Source: DYJK01 sp040755055 (GTDB taxonomy: Bacteria > Bacteroidota > Ignavibacteria > Ignavibacteriales > Melioribacteraceae). From it: 64,000 nucleotides of DNA. Position numbers and translations under genes: made by a program. The notes below the pieces were generated by a model that did no database searches, had not been told where the DNA came from, and saw nothing but the letters and a program-made list of their open reading frames with translations. The DNA is taken from positions 62,001-126,000 of the forward strand of contig JBFMBS010000004.1 of NCBI GenBank assembly GCA_040755055.1, given 5' to 3'. Positions 46,373 through 55,396 of this stretch are shown here, piece after piece (the stretch's first letter is position 1; every line of letters starts with the position of its first letter).

Positions 46373-48187
46373 TTATTTGTATGAAACTTCGACGCGGCTG
46401 ATTTGTACGCCTTCGTTCAATAATATTTTAACATACCTTGTGCCTTTATTAAATGAACCGGATTTTAACGTCACGGCATCAAAGAAACCATAATCATTTT
46501 TACCGAAAGAGAAAATTTCTTTCTGTGAAATTAATTCTGTAAAGTTAAGGTTATCTACCGATGAAAGAATATCAATATTGCTATCAACCCGGGCAGCAAA
46601 GTAATCGACTTTCAATTCAAAAATATCTGAAGGTGCTTTATAAATAATATAACTCCCTTCTTTACCGGTTAATCTGCTTCTGTCTTCTTTTGCTTTCCGA
46701 ATATCTTCCGTTACTAGCAGTTTCAATTCACCTTCTTTTTGGAATACCTCATCAAAATTTTCCATTTCATCCGCTATCTTCTTGAACGTTACCTCGACCG
46801 GTCCCACAATATTTGAATAACCAGAAAAGCCGGATTCATTCTGTGCTTTCATTCTGTAAAAATATCTTTTGCCTATCTCAGCTGTCTTATCATTAAATAA
46901 AGGTCTGTATTGGTATTTGCTATCGTCGGCTTTATCATCAAGAATAATCCAGCCGGCAGAGTATTCTTCCTTTCTTTCAATTACATATGATTGAGCACCG
47001 GTTGATCCTTGCCATGAAATCTCGCTTACATTTTTGATGTCCAGCAAAGTAGGTTCTTCGGGAACCGGTAGTTGCGGAAGCGGTGTGCTGTCTATTTGAT
47101 AAGCTTTATCACGCGCATAATTCAAAATCAATTTTTCGTTATACCAGTCACCGCTTGTAAAACCGGGCCATCTGTATGATTCCACGTTGTTATATTCATA
47201 GTGATGATAGAATCCACCTTCCCTATTTCTGTAACGCAAACTCCAGAACATTCCTCCTACCAAGCCTTGATTAATAATTGTATCTGTAATTGTCTTAATA
47301 TCTTGAACCGGGATAATTCCATATTCACCTATTAAATATGGTTTCTTTCCTTTGGCTAACTTTTGGTTGTTCACAATTTTTTCTAATGAAATTTTCGGAT
47401 CGCCGTAATGATGCGTTGAAAGGATATCAAGGTTGGTATCTTCAATTGCCTCTTGCGAAAGATCCTTCGCGATAATTCCTTCAATCAATAAATGATTCTT
47501 ATCTAAACTTTTTATGTAAGCGGCAATTTCTTTTGTCCATTCAAACGGAGGTGCAAGTTCGTTGCCGGTTTCCCATGCAAAAATTGCCTTGTCTTCTTTA
47601 TACAATTCACCGGTAAAAGTATTTTTTCTATTAATTAGAAAATCGATAGTCTTCTTGAAATCTTCGATTACATCCCTATCTGTCCAGAAAGCTTCCCTAT
47701 CCTTTCCCCTAAAGGCAGCATATTCTTTTGGACCGCCCCACCAATGCCAGTTATCAACAAAAGGAATAATAACACGAATACCGACTTCGTTTGCGACTTG
47801 CAACACTTTATCAAGAGCTTTGAAAGCATCCTCATTAAACTTACCCGGTCCTTCAACATGGCGAATAATATCGGGTGTGTCGTCTTCCTTCTTTACAGAT
47901 AGTACATACATCCTTGCTACTTTTCCGCCAAGATGTTTAATGCTTGTGAGCGCATCGCGTATTTCAAATTCATCGGGCAGCCTCCATGGATTCGTTCCTT
48001 TGAACGGGAGATAATCCTCGAGATAATGCAAGTTCGGTATGTTGAACGAAATAAACCTGACTTCTTTATCTCCATCCATTAATTTGTCTTTATCACGCGT
48101 TACATAAGTAGTAAATCGACTTGAAGCGCATTGCACAAGTAAAAAGCTTATTGTTATAATTAAAAGCAGTAAAGATTTTTGTCGCAT
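46373..48187 (-). CDS. GH5-like mannanase lipoprotein with Fn3 and C-terminal beta-sandwich
   Basis: The 604-residue protein has lipobox LLVQC (C20). A (beta/alpha)8 domain (about 30-355) has acid/base E210 in FAWETGNELAPP and nucleophile E288 in PYLIGEYG, the clan GH-A arrangement of GH5. A fibronectin-III-like segment (about 380-470; SWQGSTGAQSYVIERK ... YFYRMKAQNESGFSGYS) and a C-terminal beta-sandwich (about 480-604) follow. It is likely an outer-membrane lipoprotein acting on mannan or manno-oligosaccharides. The exact GH5 subfamily is not certain. It is divergent from the epimerase gene across a 291-bp region with a regulator palindrome. Confidence 0.85.
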   Translation of the reverse strand: MRQKSLLLLIITISFLLVQCASSRFTTYVTRDKDKLMDGDKEVRFISFNIPNLHYLEDYLPFKGTNPWRLPDEFEIRDALTSIKHLGGKVARMYVLSVKKEDDTPDIIRHVEGPGKFNEDAFKALDKVLQVANEVGIRVIIPFVDNWHWWGGPKEYAAFRGKDREAFWTDRDVIEDFKKTIDFLINRKNTFTGELYKEDKAIFAWETGNELAPPFEWTKEIAAYIKSLDKNHLLIEGIIAKDLSQEAIEDTNLDILSTHHYGDPKISLEKIVNNQKLAKGKKPYLIGEYGIIPVQDIKTITDTIINQGLVGGMFWSLRYRNREGGFYHHYEYNNVESYRWPGFTSGDWYNEKLILNYARDKAYQIDSTPLPQLPVPEEPTLLDIKNVSEISWQGSTGAQSYVIERKEEYSAGWIILDDKADDSKYQYRPLFNDKTAEIGKRYFYRMKAQNESGFSGYSNIVGPVEVTFKKIADEMENFDEVFQKEGELKLLVTEDIRKAKEDRSRLTGKEGSYIIYKAPSDIFELKVDYFAARVDSNIDILSSVDNLNFTELISQKEIFSFGKNDYGFFDAVTLKSGSFNKGTRYVKILLNEGVQISRVEVSYK

Positions 48188-48324
48188 AGATTCCTCGGAT
48201 AAAATTTATAAATACTATAGGGAAAAGTTATAACAAGCAAAAAGTATTCACCAAAACTATGCCGTAGCCAAGGTTAAGTATTTCGGAATTAAATCCGTTC
48301 TATTATTTATTCTCTTTATTATTT

Positions 48325-48340
48325 TGATAAAAATATATCA
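48325..48340. promoter_or_regulatory. Predicted activator-binding palindrome (site 2), divergent region
   Basis: TGATA-AAAATA-TATCA lies in the 291-bp gap between the GH5 gene and the epimerase gene. The wider element 48323-48351 is identical to site 1 at its first nine and last seven bases. Unlike the other sites, I find no correctly spaced sigma-54 promoter beside it: a TGG...TTTTTGCT pair toward the GH5 gene (48236-48253) has 12 rather than 10 bp between GG and GC. Nothing else is recognised in this gap. Confidence 0.5.
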
Positions 48341-48478
48341 TAATATAAAAGTTATTAACTCTTTAGATTTAATTACCACTTGCTAAAATTAATCAAAAAG
48401 CACAGAACCTAAGATTAAATGAGCATAACATGTAGCATAATATTTGATTAACTCAATTAAAAATATCGTGAGGATAAA

Positions 48479-49894
48479 TTGGATAACGAAACGAAAAAAG
48501 TGAGCGAATCTATTTGTAATGAAATGTATGATAATCTTAAGGAAGGATTATTAGAGAAATGGTATCCGCTTGTAGTTGACTACAAATACGGCGGATATTT
48601 AACAAACCTGACCTTCGATATGGAGGTGATGGGACAACAAGATAAAATGATAGTTTCGCAAGCACGGCATATGTGGACTACATCAAAAGCTGCCGGGTTT
48701 TTTAACAACACGGATTATCATCATTATTCATTACATGGATTTAAGTTCTTCAAAGAAAGGATGTGGGATAGTGAATACGGCGGATACTTTCAGATTAGGG
48801 ACCGCAAAGGAAATTTATCCAAAGTTGAAAATTGGCTGGATGAGAAAAGAACCTACGGTAATGCATTTGCAGTTTACGGATTAGCAGCACTTTATAATCA
48901 AACGAAAAACAAAGATGTATTAGATCAGGCGATTAAATCATTCGACTGGATAGAGCAGCATGCTTTCGATCCGATACACAAAGGTTATTACCAATTTTTA
49001 ACTAAGGAAGGGAAAGTATTCGGCAAGAATACCGAATATAAGACAAAAGCCACCGACGCCGTTGAAGCCGGTTACAAAGATCAAAATTCATCAATACATA
49101 TGCTCGAAGCTTACACCGAGCTTTATAATGTATGGAAATATGAAAAACTTTACCGGCAGCTTTTAGATTTATTACTTTTGATCCGCGATAGAATGGTTCA
49201 TCCTAAAGGATATTTACAGCTTTTCTTCCAGCCGGACTGGACCCCGGTTTCATTCAGGAATGCACCGAAAGAAGAAAGAGAAAATAATTTCAGATTAGAT
49301 CATGTATCGTTCGGTCATGATTATGAAACTTCATTTCTTATGCTTGAAGCATCTCACCTATTAGGATTGAATGACGATCACACAACATTAACAATAGCAA
49401 AAAAAATGATCGACCACGCGATAGAGAACGGTTGGGACGAAAATGAAGGTGGTTTTTTTGATGAGGGATATTATTTTGATGAAAATAATGAATGCAAAAT
49501 TATTAAAGACACAAAGAACTGGTGGGCTCAAGCCGAAGCATTGAATTCCTTACTTCTGTTTTCATCCATCTACCCGGAAGAAGAAAAATATTTCGAATTA
49601 TTTGTTAAAGAATGGAATTATATAAAAAAATATTTGATCGATCATGAACATGGTGATTGGTACTGGGGAAGTTTGGAAAAAGAGCCATTCTATAAAACAG
49701 AACCGAAAGGAAGCATCTGGAAAGCGACTTACCATAATGGTCGTGCGCTTATGAACTGTATTAAAATGTTAGCTGATAAAGATTTTATCTTGTATAAATC
49801 CAATCCTCAATTTGCCGAACTTGTAAAAGAACAATATCATTTCATAAATCATTGGCGAAAGATTGCCGAAAAAGAAAAAAGCCATGCCGAATAA
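48479..49894 (+). CDS. Cellobiose/mannobiose 2-epimerase (AGE family)
   Basis: The 471-residue cytoplasmic protein is of the N-acylglucosamine 2-epimerase/cellobiose 2-epimerase family: SQARHMWTTSKAAGFF, MWDSEYGGYFQIRDRKG, EKRTYGNAFAVYGLAALY, RLDHVSFGHDYETSFLMLEASHLLG, WWAQAEALNSLLLF and ATYHNGRALMN carry the conserved Arg/His/Trp set of the (alpha/alpha)6 barrel. With a GH130 phosphorylase next door, it should convert beta-1,4-mannobiose to mannosylglucose. The start is TTG at 48479, preceded by GTGAGGATAAA. The next ATG (48524) has no such site. Confidence 0.9.
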   Translation: MDNETKKVSESICNEMYDNLKEGLLEKWYPLVVDYKYGGYLTNLTFDMEVMGQQDKMIVSQARHMWTTSKAAGFFNNTDYHHYSLHGFKFFKERMWDSEYGGYFQIRDRKGNLSKVENWLDEKRTYGNAFAVYGLAALYNQTKNKDVLDQAIKSFDWIEQHAFDPIHKGYYQFLTKEGKVFGKNTEYKTKATDAVEAGYKDQNSSIHMLEAYTELYNVWKYEKLYRQLLDLLLLIRDRMVHPKGYLQLFFQPDWTPVSFRNAPKEERENNFRLDHVSFGHDYETSFLMLEASHLLGLNDDHTTLTIAKKMIDHAIENGWDENEGGFFDEGYYFDENNECKIIKDTKNWWAQAEALNSLLLFSSIYPEEEKYFELFVKEWNYIKKYLIDHEHGDWYWGSLEKEPFYKTEPKGSIWKATYHNGRALMNCIKMLADKDFILYKSNPQFAELVKEQYHFINHWRKIAEKEKSHAE

Positions 49895-49914
49895 AAACTT
49901 AATTAGCATGGCTT
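49879..49914 (-). terminator. Terminator of the GH130/symporter unit, overlapping the epimerase 3' end
   Basis: Arms AAGCCATGC (49879-49887) and GCATGGCTT (49906-49914) surround an 18-nt loop containing the epimerase stop codon. On the minus strand the stem is followed by TTTTCTTTTTC, so it most probably ends the transcript coming from the GH130 gene. Confidence 0.65.
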
Positions 49915-49932
49915 AGAGAGGCACTATGAAGT

Positions 49933-51123
49933 TTACTTTTTATTGCGCTTTATGATTTTTAGATTTCTTTCAATCAATTCGTTTCGCTGTCTCACGCTCA
50001 ACACACTTCGCAATCCGTCTGCCGGAGTATTAATAACATAATCTAAAAGCTTATCTACGGTTGAAGTAGCAACATGCATTCTTGTATCGGACGATCCGTA
50101 ATAAATAAAAACTTCCCCTTTCTTATTTACTATCCATCCGTTGCTGAAAGTAACATTCGATACATCACCGATACGTTCCTCACCTTCGGGTGCTAGGAAG
50201 TAGCCGGCCGGTTTAGCAATTATTTTGCTTGGGTTGTTCAAATCACAAAGAAATATGTAAAGGACATAACGGAGACCGGCTGCAGTATTTCTTACTCCGT
50301 GTGCAAGCTGCAGCCATCCCTTCTTAGTTTTAATTGGAGCCGGACCTAAACCATTCTTCACTTCATACACGGTATGATAGGTTTTTCGATCCATAATAAT
50401 TTCTTCTTTAACTTCGGCATTTTCCATCGAATCTGTAAATCCCCATCCAATTCCTCCTCCGCTCCCGGTTTCTATAAATCCATCTTGCGGACGTGTGTAT
50501 AAAGCATATTTACCATTTATAAATTCAGGATGTAATACAACATTTCTTTGTTGACCGGAATAAGAAATTAAATCCGGTAATCTTTCCCAGGTAATGAGAT
50601 CTTTAGTTCTCGCAATGCCGCAAGCAGCAACGGCAGCAGAAGTATCATCCGGTTTAGTATCATCATGTCTTTCCGAACAGAAGAGTCCGTATATCCATCC
50701 GTCTTCATGTTGAATGAGCCGCATATCATAAACATTCGTATCCGGATTTTCTGTCTCAGGTAGTGTTACCGGGTAATCCCAAAACTTAAAATTATCAATT
50801 CCATTGGGAGATTCTGCAATCGCAAAAAAAGATTTTCTATCAACACCTTCTACACGAACAACTAGGATATATTTTCCATTAAACATCATCGCACCGGAAT
50901 TAAATGCAGCATTAACCCCAATGCGCTCCATTAAAAATGGATTTGTCTTGTAATTCAAATCATACCTCCAATGAACCGGGGTATGATCAGCAGTGACAAC
51001 CGGGTATTTATAACGTTCAAAAACCCCGTTGCTCTTTTTCAGTTTCGAATTTTTTCTCTTAATTAATTTATTATGCTCCTGGATAATACTTTTGAGCTTT
51101 TTATCAAATTGTTTTTTCTTCAT
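49933..51123 (-). CDS. GH130 4-O-beta-D-mannosyl-D-glucose phosphorylase
   Basis: The 396-residue protein closely resembles GH130_1 enzymes in length and order of motifs: ADHTPVHWRYDLN, RIGVNAAFNSGAM, PDTNVYDMRLIQHEDGWIYGLFC (D133 as the probable general acid), VVLHPEFINGKYALYTRPQDGFIETGSGGGIGWGF, KTYHTVYEVKNGLGPAPIKT, HGVRNTAAGLRYVLYIFLCDL and YYGSSDTR. It phosphorolyses mannosylglucose to mannose 1-phosphate and glucose in the cytoplasm. No signal peptide is present. It lies downstream of the symporter gene (28-bp gap) and completes the epimerase-phosphorylase route. Confidence 0.92.
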   Translation of the reverse strand: MKKKQFDKKLKSIIQEHNKLIKRKNSKLKKSNGVFERYKYPVVTADHTPVHWRYDLNYKTNPFLMERIGVNAAFNSGAMMFNGKYILVVRVEGVDRKSFFAIAESPNGIDNFKFWDYPVTLPETENPDTNVYDMRLIQHEDGWIYGLFCSERHDDTKPDDTSAAVAACGIARTKDLITWERLPDLISYSGQQRNVVLHPEFINGKYALYTRPQDGFIETGSGGGIGWGFTDSMENAEVKEEIIMDRKTYHTVYEVKNGLGPAPIKTKKGWLQLAHGVRNTAAGLRYVLYIFLCDLNNPSKIIAKPAGYFLAPEGEERIGDVSNVTFSNGWIVNKKGEVFIYYGSSDTRMHVATSTVDKLLDYVINTPADGLRSVLSVRQRNELIERNLKIIKRNKK

Positions 51124-51151
51124 TTGTATTTATTCATCAATTTTAAAATTA

Positions 51152-52558
51152 TCAGTTAACACTTGCTCTTGCAGCTTCAAGTTCATTATTAACCTTACCC
51201 ATATATTTTTCAGTTAAAGGATATATATACATAAATACTATTGCTAACAACGCTCCAATGCCAGCAAAAATGGTAAGCATCAGCCGGATTCCTAAAAGTG
51301 AAGTATCTGTCTGTTCAACATTCGCCTGAAAACCAAAAGCAGATAAGAGCCAGCCGTTCAAAGCGCCGCCTAATGTCCATCCAAATTTTTGTGACATTGT
51401 AGATGAAGAAAAAATTAACCCGGTTGCTCTGCGGCCGGTTTTCCACTCGGAATAATCGGCAACGTCGGCATACATAGACCAAATCAGCGGTAAAACTATC
51501 CCGGCAGATATCCCGATTAAAATATTAAAAATAAATATCAATGAAATTTGGTGCGGTTGTAAAAAGAAAATCATAAAACTTAACCCGGCAGACGCAATCA
51601 CCGAAAGCAGAAATGCATTTCTCTTTCCAATTTTACCGGCAAGAGGTTTGGCGATAACCACACCTATAATATTGGTTGCTAACCAGATTGACATATACGC
51701 AGAAGCTAATGCAGAATGACTAAAACTATATTCGGTACCAAAAATATTTACTGTTTGATCCTTGATAAAATATTTAAAGTAATAAAGTATTGAACCATCA
51801 CGAAGCGAATTGAAAATCAGCACTGATATTCCGGCACCGAGCATAATAAACCATGGACCATTTTTAGCAAGATCACGAAAATCTTCTTTAAGTGAGGATT
51901 TGGGAGCGACCGCCGGTTTTAATCTTTCTTTAGTTCCGGCAAAGGTAAGAACGAAAAACAATGCTGCTAAAACCGCATAAACACCAACTGTCCATTGATA
52001 ACCGGTAGCCTCGCTTCCACCTTTCCCGAAAAATTCTACTAAATAATTTGCGGTAACTGTAACAAATAAACCGCCTGAGAATGCACCGATAAATCTAAAT
52101 GAAGCCAAAGATGTTCTGTCATCGGGATTATTTGTCATAACACCAAGCAATGATGAATAAGGAACATTAACTAGTGAATATACTATCATCATAGAAGCAT
52201 AGGTTACATAAGCATAAACTAATTTGCCGGTAGTACTTAAATTGGGTGTGATGAAAGTTATAATTCCAATAACAGCAAATGGTAGTGCACCGAATAACAA
52301 ATAAGGTCTGAACTTCCCCCATTTGGTTGTAGTACGGTCGCACATGGCACCAATAAATAGATCGGCAACTGCATCAAATATTCTAACCAATAAAAACATG
52401 GTACCAACAGCAGCGGCAGCTAATCCGAAAACATCCGTATAAAAGAATAACAGAAACATTGAAAAAAGTTTCCAGAACATCGAGGATGCAAAATCTCCAA
52501 ATCCGTACGCTGCTTTTTCTTTTAATGATATTTTCGAATCTACATTATTGGTTCTCAT
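51152..52558 (-). CDS. GPH-family sugar:cation symporter (MFS)
   Basis: The 468-residue protein has 12 predicted membrane helices and glycoside-pentoside-hexuronide (MelB-like) signatures: KAAYGFGDFASSMFW at the N-terminus, DAVADLFIGAMCDRTTTKWGKFRPYLLFGALPF in the cation/sugar loop, and MYADVADYSEWKTGRRATGL in the second half. It imports disaccharides with Na+ or H+. Here it should carry mannobiose into the cytoplasm for the epimerase and GH130. It is the first gene of a two-gene unit with its own sigma-54-like promoter. Confidence 0.92.
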   Translation of the reverse strand: MRTNNVDSKISLKEKAAYGFGDFASSMFWKLFSMFLLFFYTDVFGLAAAAVGTMFLLVRIFDAVADLFIGAMCDRTTTKWGKFRPYLLFGALPFAVIGIITFITPNLSTTGKLVYAYVTYASMMIVYSLVNVPYSSLLGVMTNNPDDRTSLASFRFIGAFSGGLFVTVTANYLVEFFGKGGSEATGYQWTVGVYAVLAALFFVLTFAGTKERLKPAVAPKSSLKEDFRDLAKNGPWFIMLGAGISVLIFNSLRDGSILYYFKYFIKDQTVNIFGTEYSFSHSALASAYMSIWLATNIIGVVIAKPLAGKIGKRNAFLLSVIASAGLSFMIFFLQPHQISLIFIFNILIGISAGIVLPLIWSMYADVADYSEWKTGRRATGLIFSSSTMSQKFGWTLGGALNGWLLSAFGFQANVEQTDTSLLGIRLMLTIFAGIGALLAIVFMYIYPLTEKYMGKVNNELEAARASVN

Positions 52559-52652
52559 AGTTTTCTCTTCGGAATAGGTTTTAGAACTGTAACTATAAAC
52601 CGCCTATAACTCTTTAATGTTAGAATTATGCCTAAAAATCGAAATGAAGGGA

Positions 52653-52668
52653 GACATAAATAGTGCCA
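52653..52668 (-). promoter_or_regulatory. Sigma-54-like promoter of the symporter/GH130 operon
   Basis: TGGCACTATTTATGTC on the minus strand has a perfect -24 TGGCAC and correct spacing, but GT instead of GC at -12. It is 95 bp upstream of the symporter start. A TGATAA-AGT-TTATGA near-palindrome lies 74 bp further upstream. It is the weakest of the three promoters. Confidence 0.55.
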
Positions 52669-52741
52669 AAATTCAAAGTGTCTGAATTTCTTCTTATTTA
52701 TATCTTAATAATAATAGCCTATTCAAAGCATTTTATTATTA

Positions 52742-52756
52742 TGATAAAGTTTATGA
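52742..52756. promoter_or_regulatory. Predicted activator-binding palindrome (site 3)
   Basis: TGATAA-AGT-TTATGA has the same 3-bp spacing as site 1 and one mismatch in the second half. On the minus strand the context TTTCATAAACTTTATCAT parallels TTTGATAAATCTTATCAT of site 1. The surrounding 258-bp gap (52559-52816) holds this site and the sigma-54-like promoter; nothing else is recognised there. Confidence 0.55.
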
Positions 52757-52816
52757 AAATAATAATTTGAAATGAGTTTGTCCGGTGACGGAGATGTTAA
52801 AAAAAAATCAGCTAAC

Positions 52817-55378
52817 TCAATAAGTATCAAATAAACTTTGGATTCTTATCTGATCATCCGCTGTGATAGATTTTGGGGTTGTGAACGTAACTTGTTTAGC
52901 AGTCCCGGGTATGAGATCAAAATAATTATCCGAGAAGAATCCCCCGGCTTCATCGAAGCTTAGATAAACATTCTTTGCAAGCTTATCTGTGGTTAACTCG
53001 TAATGATAAGAGGTGCCGATTTTTGAAACGTTTAAATGTATCTGCGGTTTTTCAAGGGCAAGTTCTTTTTGATTTCTAAAAAATAAATTATTCTCGGAAA
53101 GGATCGCCCCATTAGCAGTTACTTTTACATTTACAAAAACTTTTGTTTCGTCTGAATTCCCGATCAATTCATTTTTAGTCAATTGTAAATATGAATGGCT
53201 TGAATTTGCTTTAACGGTAATCGGGATAATTCTGCTGAACAATGAAGTACCGCTGAAATCAAGCGTTCTTATTTCGAGAGTTGCTTCGGTGTCTTCTAGT
53301 TTATCCGATACCACATAGAAATCGATTTGCCCGTTATTAAAATACGGTGCAGCCAGAATCTGCGAATAAGAATTTCTTGCATAATAATGAAGAGCTTTCC
53401 ATTTTCCGTAATAATCGATACTGCTCCAGGAAGCAACCGGCCAGCAATCATCAATTTGCCAGTACATACTGCCCATACACTTTGGCATATTCCTACGGTG
53501 CGCTTCTATTGCTGATTTAATTCCTTCTGCTTGCAAAACTTGTGCAACGTAAATATAATTTTCAAAATCTTTGGGCTGATTAAACTGCCGGTCCATGTAC
53601 CATTGAATCAAACGGTTTCCATATTCTTTATCGCGTCTTTCATCACTCATACATCTTTGATGCGACAACATTACCTCAGAGTGTAAATCTCTGTCTTCAG
53701 GATTAGTAAATTTTTTTATTGAATTCATTTCAGGATATGATTGGAAACCATACTCACTCATAAATCTGCCGATATTATGATTAAATTTTTCAAATGGTTC
53801 TTTACCGTGCCAAACACTCCAGTAATGAACATCACCCTCATCAGGCGAAAACTGAGCCCAATCGGCACTTGGACTTGAAGGATGATAATAACGTGTTGAA
53901 TCAACTTCCTCAATAATGGAGGGAATGAATTCATGAAATAAATATTTTAACGATGCTTCATATTTTTTTTGATCAACTTCATTGTATTTTGTTTTCCATC
54001 CCCATTTAAACCAGCCGATATCATTTTCGTTATTACCGCAATAAAGTGCAATTGAAGAATGGTTCCGGATTCTTTTGATGTTATCAATTAATTCATATTT
54101 AACGCTTTCATAAAATTGTTGATCGGAAGGATACATAGCACAAGCAAACATCAGATCGTGCCAGAGTAGAATACCGTATTTATCACACAGTTCGTAGAAT
54201 TGATCATCCTGGTAAATTCCTCCGCCCCAAATGCGAAGTATATTCATATTTGCATCAGCGGCAGATTTTACAATATGCTCATACCGTTCGGGTGCAATCC
54301 TATTCACAAAATTATCTTGCGGAATATAATTTGCACCTTTAGCAAAAACCGGTATCCCGTTTAACTTTACATAAAAACTTTTTCCGTATTGATCCTTTTC
54401 ACGAATAATTTCCAGTGAGCGAATCCCAATTTTTTCAGATTTTTCTGTTGTACAATTTTCCGTTTCCACTACAAATTTGAAATTATACAAATATTGTTCA
54501 CCCAGACCATTCGACCACCACAAACGCGGATTGATCAAATTGAAATTTAGAATCGGTTTATTGATCCCGGGTTTCAATTCAACTTGCTTTCTTATTAATT
54601 CTTCGCCGTTAACAAATACTTTTATTGCGGCTTGCAAAGTATCTTCCGATTCAATTTCAAACCCGGTGTTTATTTCTGCATTTTCCTTCGTTACATTTTT
54701 CTGAACTACAAAAACATAATTCAACTTTACATCATCCCAAGCTTCGATATAGACCGGTCGCCAAATTCCGTATGTAACCAATCGCGGACCCCAATCCCAG
54801 CCGTAATGATAGCCGGCTTTGCGTGAATACATGTTTAACTTAATATCGGCTTGATCGTTGTTATCATAAGCCATTAAACGGTAGGGGGCGTTCTCCCACT
54901 TGGGCATGTTTTCATCAAAAACATTTCTAAATTTTACAAGTAGTTCGTTACTTCCCGGTTTTAGTAAACTTCTGCAATTAACTTTCCATTCACGGAACAT
55001 GTTGTCGGCAGAAAGAATTTTTTCCCCGTTCAGAAAAACATCTGCATATGTATCAAGTCCTTTGAAGACCATTTCAATGTTTTTCTTATTTAATATTTCC
55101 TCATTTACTTCAAAAACGGTTTTGTAATTCCAGTTCTTTTCTCCAATCCATTGCAGATTTTGTTCATTGATGCCAAAGTACGGATCATCAATTAATTTAT
55201 TCTCAAGAAGGTCGGTATGTATTTGTCCCGGTACAAAAGCCGGGTACCATTTATCATTCCCATTTTGATTGAACTGCCAATTATTTTTTATCTCAAACTT
55301 CAGCACGGAATTCTTTTCTTCTCCATTTGTATTATTATAACAAATTAGCATTAACAATAATAAAAGAAATTTTTTCAT
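52817..55378 (-). CDS. Periplasmic GH2 beta-mannosidase
   Basis: The start is taken at the ATG at 55378, which gives the signal peptide MKKFLLLLLMLICYN. An ATG 12 bp and a TTG 15 bp upstream also keep the frame open. In the longest frame (858 residues) the GH2 order is clear: sugar-binding domain (QWIGEKNWNYKTVF, AGYHYGWDWGPRL), Ig-like domain (NPRLWWSNGLGEQYLY) and barrel (NILRIWGGGIYQDD, WHDLMFACAMYP), with acid/base E456 in CGNNEND and nucleophile E547 in FMSEYGFQSYPEM. The MFACAMYP and NNEND motifs are typical of beta-mannosidases. It clears mannose from short oligosaccharides. Confidence 0.93.
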   Translation of the reverse strand: MKKFLLLLLMLICYNNTNGEEKNSVLKFEIKNNWQFNQNGNDKWYPAFVPGQIHTDLLENKLIDDPYFGINEQNLQWIGEKNWNYKTVFEVNEEILNKKNIEMVFKGLDTYADVFLNGEKILSADNMFREWKVNCRSLLKPGSNELLVKFRNVFDENMPKWENAPYRLMAYDNNDQADIKLNMYSRKAGYHYGWDWGPRLVTYGIWRPVYIEAWDDVKLNYVFVVQKNVTKENAEINTGFEIESEDTLQAAIKVFVNGEELIRKQVELKPGINKPILNFNLINPRLWWSNGLGEQYLYNFKFVVETENCTTEKSEKIGIRSLEIIREKDQYGKSFYVKLNGIPVFAKGANYIPQDNFVNRIAPERYEHIVKSAADANMNILRIWGGGIYQDDQFYELCDKYGILLWHDLMFACAMYPSDQQFYESVKYELIDNIKRIRNHSSIALYCGNNENDIGWFKWGWKTKYNEVDQKKYEASLKYLFHEFIPSIIEEVDSTRYYHPSSPSADWAQFSPDEGDVHYWSVWHGKEPFEKFNHNIGRFMSEYGFQSYPEMNSIKKFTNPEDRDLHSEVMLSHQRCMSDERRDKEYGNRLIQWYMDRQFNQPKDFENYIYVAQVLQAEGIKSAIEAHRRNMPKCMGSMYWQIDDCWPVASWSSIDYYGKWKALHYYARNSYSQILAAPYFNNGQIDFYVVSDKLEDTEATLEIRTLDFSGTSLFSRIIPITVKANSSHSYLQLTKNELIGNSDETKVFVNVKVTANGAILSENNLFFRNQKELALEKPQIHLNVSKIGTSYHYELTTDKLAKNVYLSFDEAGGFFSDNYFDLIPGTAKQVTFTTPKSITADDQIRIQSLFDTY

Positions 55379-55396
55379 TTGTTTCCCCATCAATAA

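Noticed and set aside
48236..48253. TGG...TTTTTGCT as a sigma-54 promoter for the GH5-like gene
   Set aside because: GG and GC are 12 bp apart; sigma-54 promoters keep 10 bp almost without exception. Recorded only as an oddity.
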